This document shows, piece by piece, positions 60,802 through 64,000 of a DNA stretch of 64,000 nt (position 1 is its first letter; every line of letters begins with the position of its first letter). This DNA is from UBA4742 sp963773335 (GTDB lineage Bacteria; Actinomycetota; Acidimicrobiia; Acidimicrobiales; Acidimicrobilacustridaceae). The notes under the pieces are model-generated. The model had not been told where the DNA came from. It worked only from the letters and a program-made list of their open reading frames with translations, and did not search any database. The position numbers and the translations under genes are program-made. The stretch is taken from positions 1 through 64,000 of the forward strand of contig CAVZAT010000006.1 of assembly GCA_963773335.1 (NCBI GenBank), read 5' to 3'.

Positions 60802-61830
60802 GGGAGCCAGCCTGCCCCATCCAGCAGGTCGGCGATGGCCGCCGCCATCACCTCGAGGGAGAAGTGCAGTTCGGCCAAGCGCTGGTTGGTGTCGAGCAGA
60901 TCGGGGTCGGGATGGGCCAGCCACTCCCGGAGCGGCTCGACGTGGGTCGGATCGAACCACCGGAAGCCGAGCGCGGCCAGTTCCCGCGCCACCGGGTAGT
61001 CACCGACCACCGCCGGGCGCCGGGCGATGGCGGCCTCGATGGGGGGGTTGCCGAACCCTTCCCACGAGGAGGGGAAGGCCACCACGTCGGGGGCGGCGTA
61101 GAGATCGGGGCCGTGGGGCCACGGTCGACGGATGACCCGGGTCCGGGCGCCGGCCAGGATCCGCTCCAGCTCGGGTCCATAGCCCAGCTCGGCGGCGCCG
61201 AGCAGCCAGTAGGTGCCGCCCAGCTGCTCGGCCAGGGCCAGGGCGGTGGGCACCTGCTTGCGAGGGATGGCCCGCACGGGGTGCGCGACGAGCAGCTCGG
61301 TGGGGGTCACGCCCAGCTCGGCGCGGGTCTGGTCGCGGTGGCCCGTCCCGCCCCGGGTGTCGAAGCCGTTGTAGATGGTGGTGGCCGCCAGTCCCCGAGC
61401 CGCGAACTGCCGGCGGGTCAGGTCGTTGATGGTGACGTGACGCCAGGCCGGATCGTCGGGCGGCAGCTCGGTCGCACGCGGGCCCATTCGGCGCGCTGCC
61501 ACGGCGGGTCGTGATGGTGCAGCAATGCCGGACGGCCCGCGACGACCGCGGCCACGACGCGGGCAGCCGGTAGGTTCAGCGGGATCGTGCACAGGTTCTC
61601 GACCACCACCAGATCGGCGTCGCCCAGACGCGGCCTCGACCGCGCCGCGGTCGCGGGGGCACGGTGGCGTCGAGCGCGAGGCCCGGGACCAACCGGTCCA
61701 CCGGGCCCTCGCCCGCCACGGTGATGACGTCGAAGCCCAGCCCGCGCATGGCCTGGGCCCAGTTGGCGGCCACGATCGACACCCCATCGGTGAGGCCGAG
61801 GCGGAACGAGACGAACGTGCAGGTGGGCAT
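60798..61830 (-). CDS. Glycosyltransferase family 1-like, frameshifted
   Basis: The start at 61830 gives MPTCTFVSFRLGLTDGVSIV and AANWAQAMRGLGFDVITVAG, the N-terminal Rossmann part of GT-B enzymes. After changes near 61640 and 61480 come HVTINDLTRRQFAARGLAAT, VAHPVRAIPRKQVPTALALA and VVAFPSSWEGFGNPPIEAAI; the last has the E-x-x-F-G-x-x-x-x-E donor-binding motif. It moves a nucleotide sugar. The divergent GH63-like gene 47 bases away suggests a glucosylglycerate-type or similar compatible-solute cycle; that is inference. Confidence 0.78.
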
Positions 61831-61876
61831 GGGCGCGGGAGACCGGGTCGGGTGCCGGCGAGGGGACCGGCGGTGA

Positions 61877-63165
61877 GTGGCGCCACGGTATCGGGCCGGT
61901 CCGACCCGCCCAGCGACTCGCCGGCCGAGCCAGCCGTTCGGGCCGACGAGGGAGCCGGCGAGGGCAACGAGCGCGGCGTCGGATCCAGATCGAGTGGTCC
62001 GGACCGCGGAAGCGGTGCTGGCCGGGCACTGGCGTCGCCCCGGCTTCTGTGTCCCCAACGCCACCTCCTACCCGTGGCAGTGGCTGTGGGACTCGTGCTT
62101 CCATGCCGTGTGCTGGTCCCGGTTGGGTCACCCCGACCGGGCGCGCACCGAGCTGGCCAACGCCCTCAGCCAGCAGTCCGCCGATGGGTTCGTGCCCCAC
62201 ATGACGTACTGGTCCGACCGCGGACGGCCCGACGACGACACCCATGCAGAGTTCTGGGGACGTCGGGGCACGTCGTCGATCACCCAACCACCCATGTACG
62301 GACACGCCGTGGCCGAGCTGGTCCGGCGCGGCGTCGACGTCGACGCCGACGTGGTCGATCGGGCTCGACGCGGCCTGCGCTTCCTGCTCGAGTCCCGGGT
62401 CCGCGACGGGATCGGGCCGATCATCGTGCACCCCTGGGAGTCCGGGTGCGACGACAGCCCGCGCTGGGATGCCTGGCTGGCGGACGCGACGTCGACCCCG
62501 AAGAGCATGGCGGACGTGGGCGCCCGGCCAGATGGCGGGCGGTGAAGGGCGAGCTGGTCGGCGCGCTCGAGCTCGCCCCGGGGGGCTCGCCGGTGGCCAG
62601 CGCCGACTTCGAGGTGGCCCCGGCCGGGTTCGACGCGCTCGTCGCCTTCAATGCCGCCGAGCTCGCCGAGGTCAGCGGCGACGGCGACCTGGCCGCGGCC
62701 GCCGGCGACCTGGCCGACGCGCTCGACCGACGCTGGCGGCCGGATTCGGCCACCTGGGCCGACCACGTCGTCACCGGTCCGCCGGCCACGGCCGAGGTGC
62801 GCACCGTCGAATCGCTGCTGGCGTTGCTGGTCAGCAACGATCCGGTGGCGGTGGATGCCGGGTTCGCGCAACTCGCCGACCGGTCCGCCTTCGGGGCCCC
62901 GTTCGGGCCGACGGGCGTCCATCGGGCGGAGCCGTCGTTCGACCCCAGCACCTACTGGCGTGGCCCGGCGTGGCCCCAGTTGAGCTACCTGCTGTGGTTG
63001 GCCGCGATGCGCCGGGGTCGCGTGGACGACGCCCGCCGCCTGGCCCGCGGCCTGGTGGCGGGCGCGCAGCGATCCGGCTTCGCCGAGTACTGGGAGCCCG
63101 ACTCCGGCCAGGGAATGGGTGCCGTGCCCCAGTCGTGGACGGCCCTGGCCGCCATGGTGATCTGA
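61877..63165 (+). CDS. GH63-like glycoside hydrolase, frameshifted
   Basis: The protein of about 430 residues has WRRPGFCVPNATSYPWQWLW, DSCFHAVCWSRLGHPDRART and GFVPHMTYWSDRGRPDDDTH. After a change near 62480 come PSFDPSTYWRGPAWPQLSYL and EYWEPDSGQGMGAVPQSWTA. These are motifs of (alpha/alpha)6 enzymes of the GH63 and trehalase-like group, such as glucosylglycerate hydrolases. GTG at 61877 is used. It is divergent from the glycosyltransferase. Confidence 0.8.
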
Positions 63166-63174
63166 ACCGCTCAA

Positions 63175-63200
63175 CCCCTCGTTCGGCTCGCGCCGAGGGG
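63175..63200. terminator. Terminator hairpin
   Basis: CCCCTCG (63175-63181) and CGAGGGG (63194-63200) form a perfect 7-base stem between converging genes. Confidence 0.5.
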
Positions 63201-63203
63201 CGG

Positions 63204-63524
63204 TCAGGCGCTCTTGGCGAACAGGGCTCGGATGAGCTCCTCTTCGGTGGGGGCCGCCATGGCCCGATCGGTCAGATCGTGCACCGATCCCCGCCTGTCG
63301 GCAGGGGCCGACCCGGGTGAGGCCGAAGCCGCAGCCACCGGCACGGGAGCGGCAGCTGCGGCTTCGAGCTGGCCGGCACTCAGACGGATCTCGCAGGTGG
63401 GATCACGGGTGAGGGCCAGATGGTTTCGGGGATCCGGGATCACCTCGACGATCGACCAGAGTGCCGCTTCTGCCCCCTGGGGGAGACGATCACCATCCGG
63501 GGAGCGCCTGGATCGCGCGAACAT
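63204..63524 (-). CDS. Hypothetical protein
   Basis: From ATG 63524 the 106-residue protein reads MFARSRRSPDGDRLPQGAEA, ALWSIVEVIPDPRNHLALTR and DPTCEIRLSAGQLEAAAAAP, with an alanine-rich linker and the acidic tail PTEEELIRALFAKSA. It is soluble and not recognised. Short flanks and the divergent SDR gene suggest it is a single gene. The open frame continues upstream without sense, so the internal ATG is used. Confidence 0.5.
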   Translation of the reverse strand: MFARSRRSPDGDRLPQGAEAALWSIVEVIPDPRNHLALTRDPTCEIRLSAGQLEAAAAAPVPVAAASASPGSAPADRRGSVHDLTDRAMAAPTEEELIRALFAKSA

Positions 63525-63672
63525 GATCGAAAAGCTAGGAGCCGACGTGGCCGCGCGCGTGGATGGTCGCGGCGAGGTTTGGTCCGGCTGCGCCGGTGGC
63601 GCTAGGAATGGCTCGGGTCCACGACGCATCGATCGTCGTTCGCCGGGCTCCAAGGGGAGAGGTAGGGGGACG

Positions 63673-64000
63673 ATGGCTGAGGTCAGCCCGACCAGCATGT
63701 CCGAGCGGTTCCGCCTCGATGGCCAAGCGGCCATCGTGACCGGTGCCGGGCGCGGCATCGGTGCGGCCACGGCCGTGGCCCTGGCCCAGATGGGGGCCGA
63801 CGTGGTCGTATCGGCCCGCAGCGTCGATCAGCTGGGCGAGGTGGCCGCCACGATCGAGGGGCTGGGTCGCCGGACGGCGGTGGTCCCGGCCGACCTGTCC
63901 GACCTCGACGCCGTGGGTGGCCTGGCTCAGGCCGCGGTCGACGCCTTCGGGCGCATCGACATCGTGGTCAACAACGTGGGGGGCACCGCGCCCCGCTCCT
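63673..64000 (+). CDS. Short-chain dehydrogenase, N-terminal part
   Basis: The gene runs off the window. It starts MAEVSPTSMSERFRLDGQAA and has the glycine motif IVTGAGRGIGAATAVALAQM, the strand 2 region VVVSARSVDQLGEVAATIEG and DIVVNNVGGTAPRS with the NNVGG motif. An NAD(P)-dependent SDR of the classical type; the catalytic Tyr-Lys lies beyond the window. ATG at 63673 is preceded by GGTAGGGGG. Confidence 0.88.
   Translation, partial: MAEVSPTSMSERFRLDGQAAIVTGAGRGIGAATAVALAQMGADVVVSARSVDQLGEVAATIEGLGRRTAVVPADLSDLDAVGGLAQAAVDAFGRIDIVVNNVGGTAPRS

Overview
The window is a GC-rich (about two thirds G+C) chromosomal segment with actinobacterial character. F420-type LLM oxidoreductases, paired lipid-transfer-type thiolases with DUF35 proteins, GTG starts and a LuxR ATPase-type regulator all fit Actinomycetota, perhaps a class Acidimicrobiia relative; that placement is an inference. 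No tRNA, rRNA, CRISPR array or prophage was recognised. Many otherwise convincing genes carry single-base frameshifts, so either the assembly keeps indel errors or decay is widespread. Frames are given as read and each break is noted.

Positions 1-20400 form an accessory region. It has four toxin-antitoxin pairs (37-632, 2631-3186, 6962-7622, 19729-20374), three insertion sequences, scattered small enzymes and dead genes. Two insertion sequences are IS110-family (7697-9056 and 14683-15926). Each has, upstream of its transposase, an RNA-like segment with two stem-loops. Short stretches in these loops match the element's own ends and the interrupted target, as expected of bridge RNAs. Both are inserted in small hairpin repeats that recur nearby: a class 1 repeat between 2.5 and 11.7 kb and a class 2 repeat between 14.7 and 20.4 kb. 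The third element is IS1380-like (11795-13322). It splits a cytochrome P450 gene inside the heme loop, and removing it restores the frame exactly.

Positions 20400-28400 are mixed. There is an Asp-nucleophile alpha/beta hydrolase, and a thiol/metal-stress group (thioredoxin-like protein, permease, ArsR remnant, DUF2892, DUF302) with GC-tract palindromes like CsoR/CstR operators. A TetR-MBL pair and several gene fragments follow, including a dead second copy of a SnoaL-like gene.

Positions 28400-64000 look like ordinary chromosome dominated by catabolism. They hold LLM oxidoreductases, two thiolase/DUF35 sets, queE-queD, a type II lumazine synthase, two amidohydrolases, two divergent citrate synthase-like genes sharing an operator region, a GlcD-like FAD oxidase overlapping a TPP enzyme, an aldo/keto reductase, a large LuxR regulator, an alcohol dehydrogenase broken many times, and a glycosyltransferase opposite a GH63-like hydrolase. 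A third repeat class sits at gene ends at about 41.5, 46.4 and 54.8 kb. The window ends inside a short-chain dehydrogenase gene.
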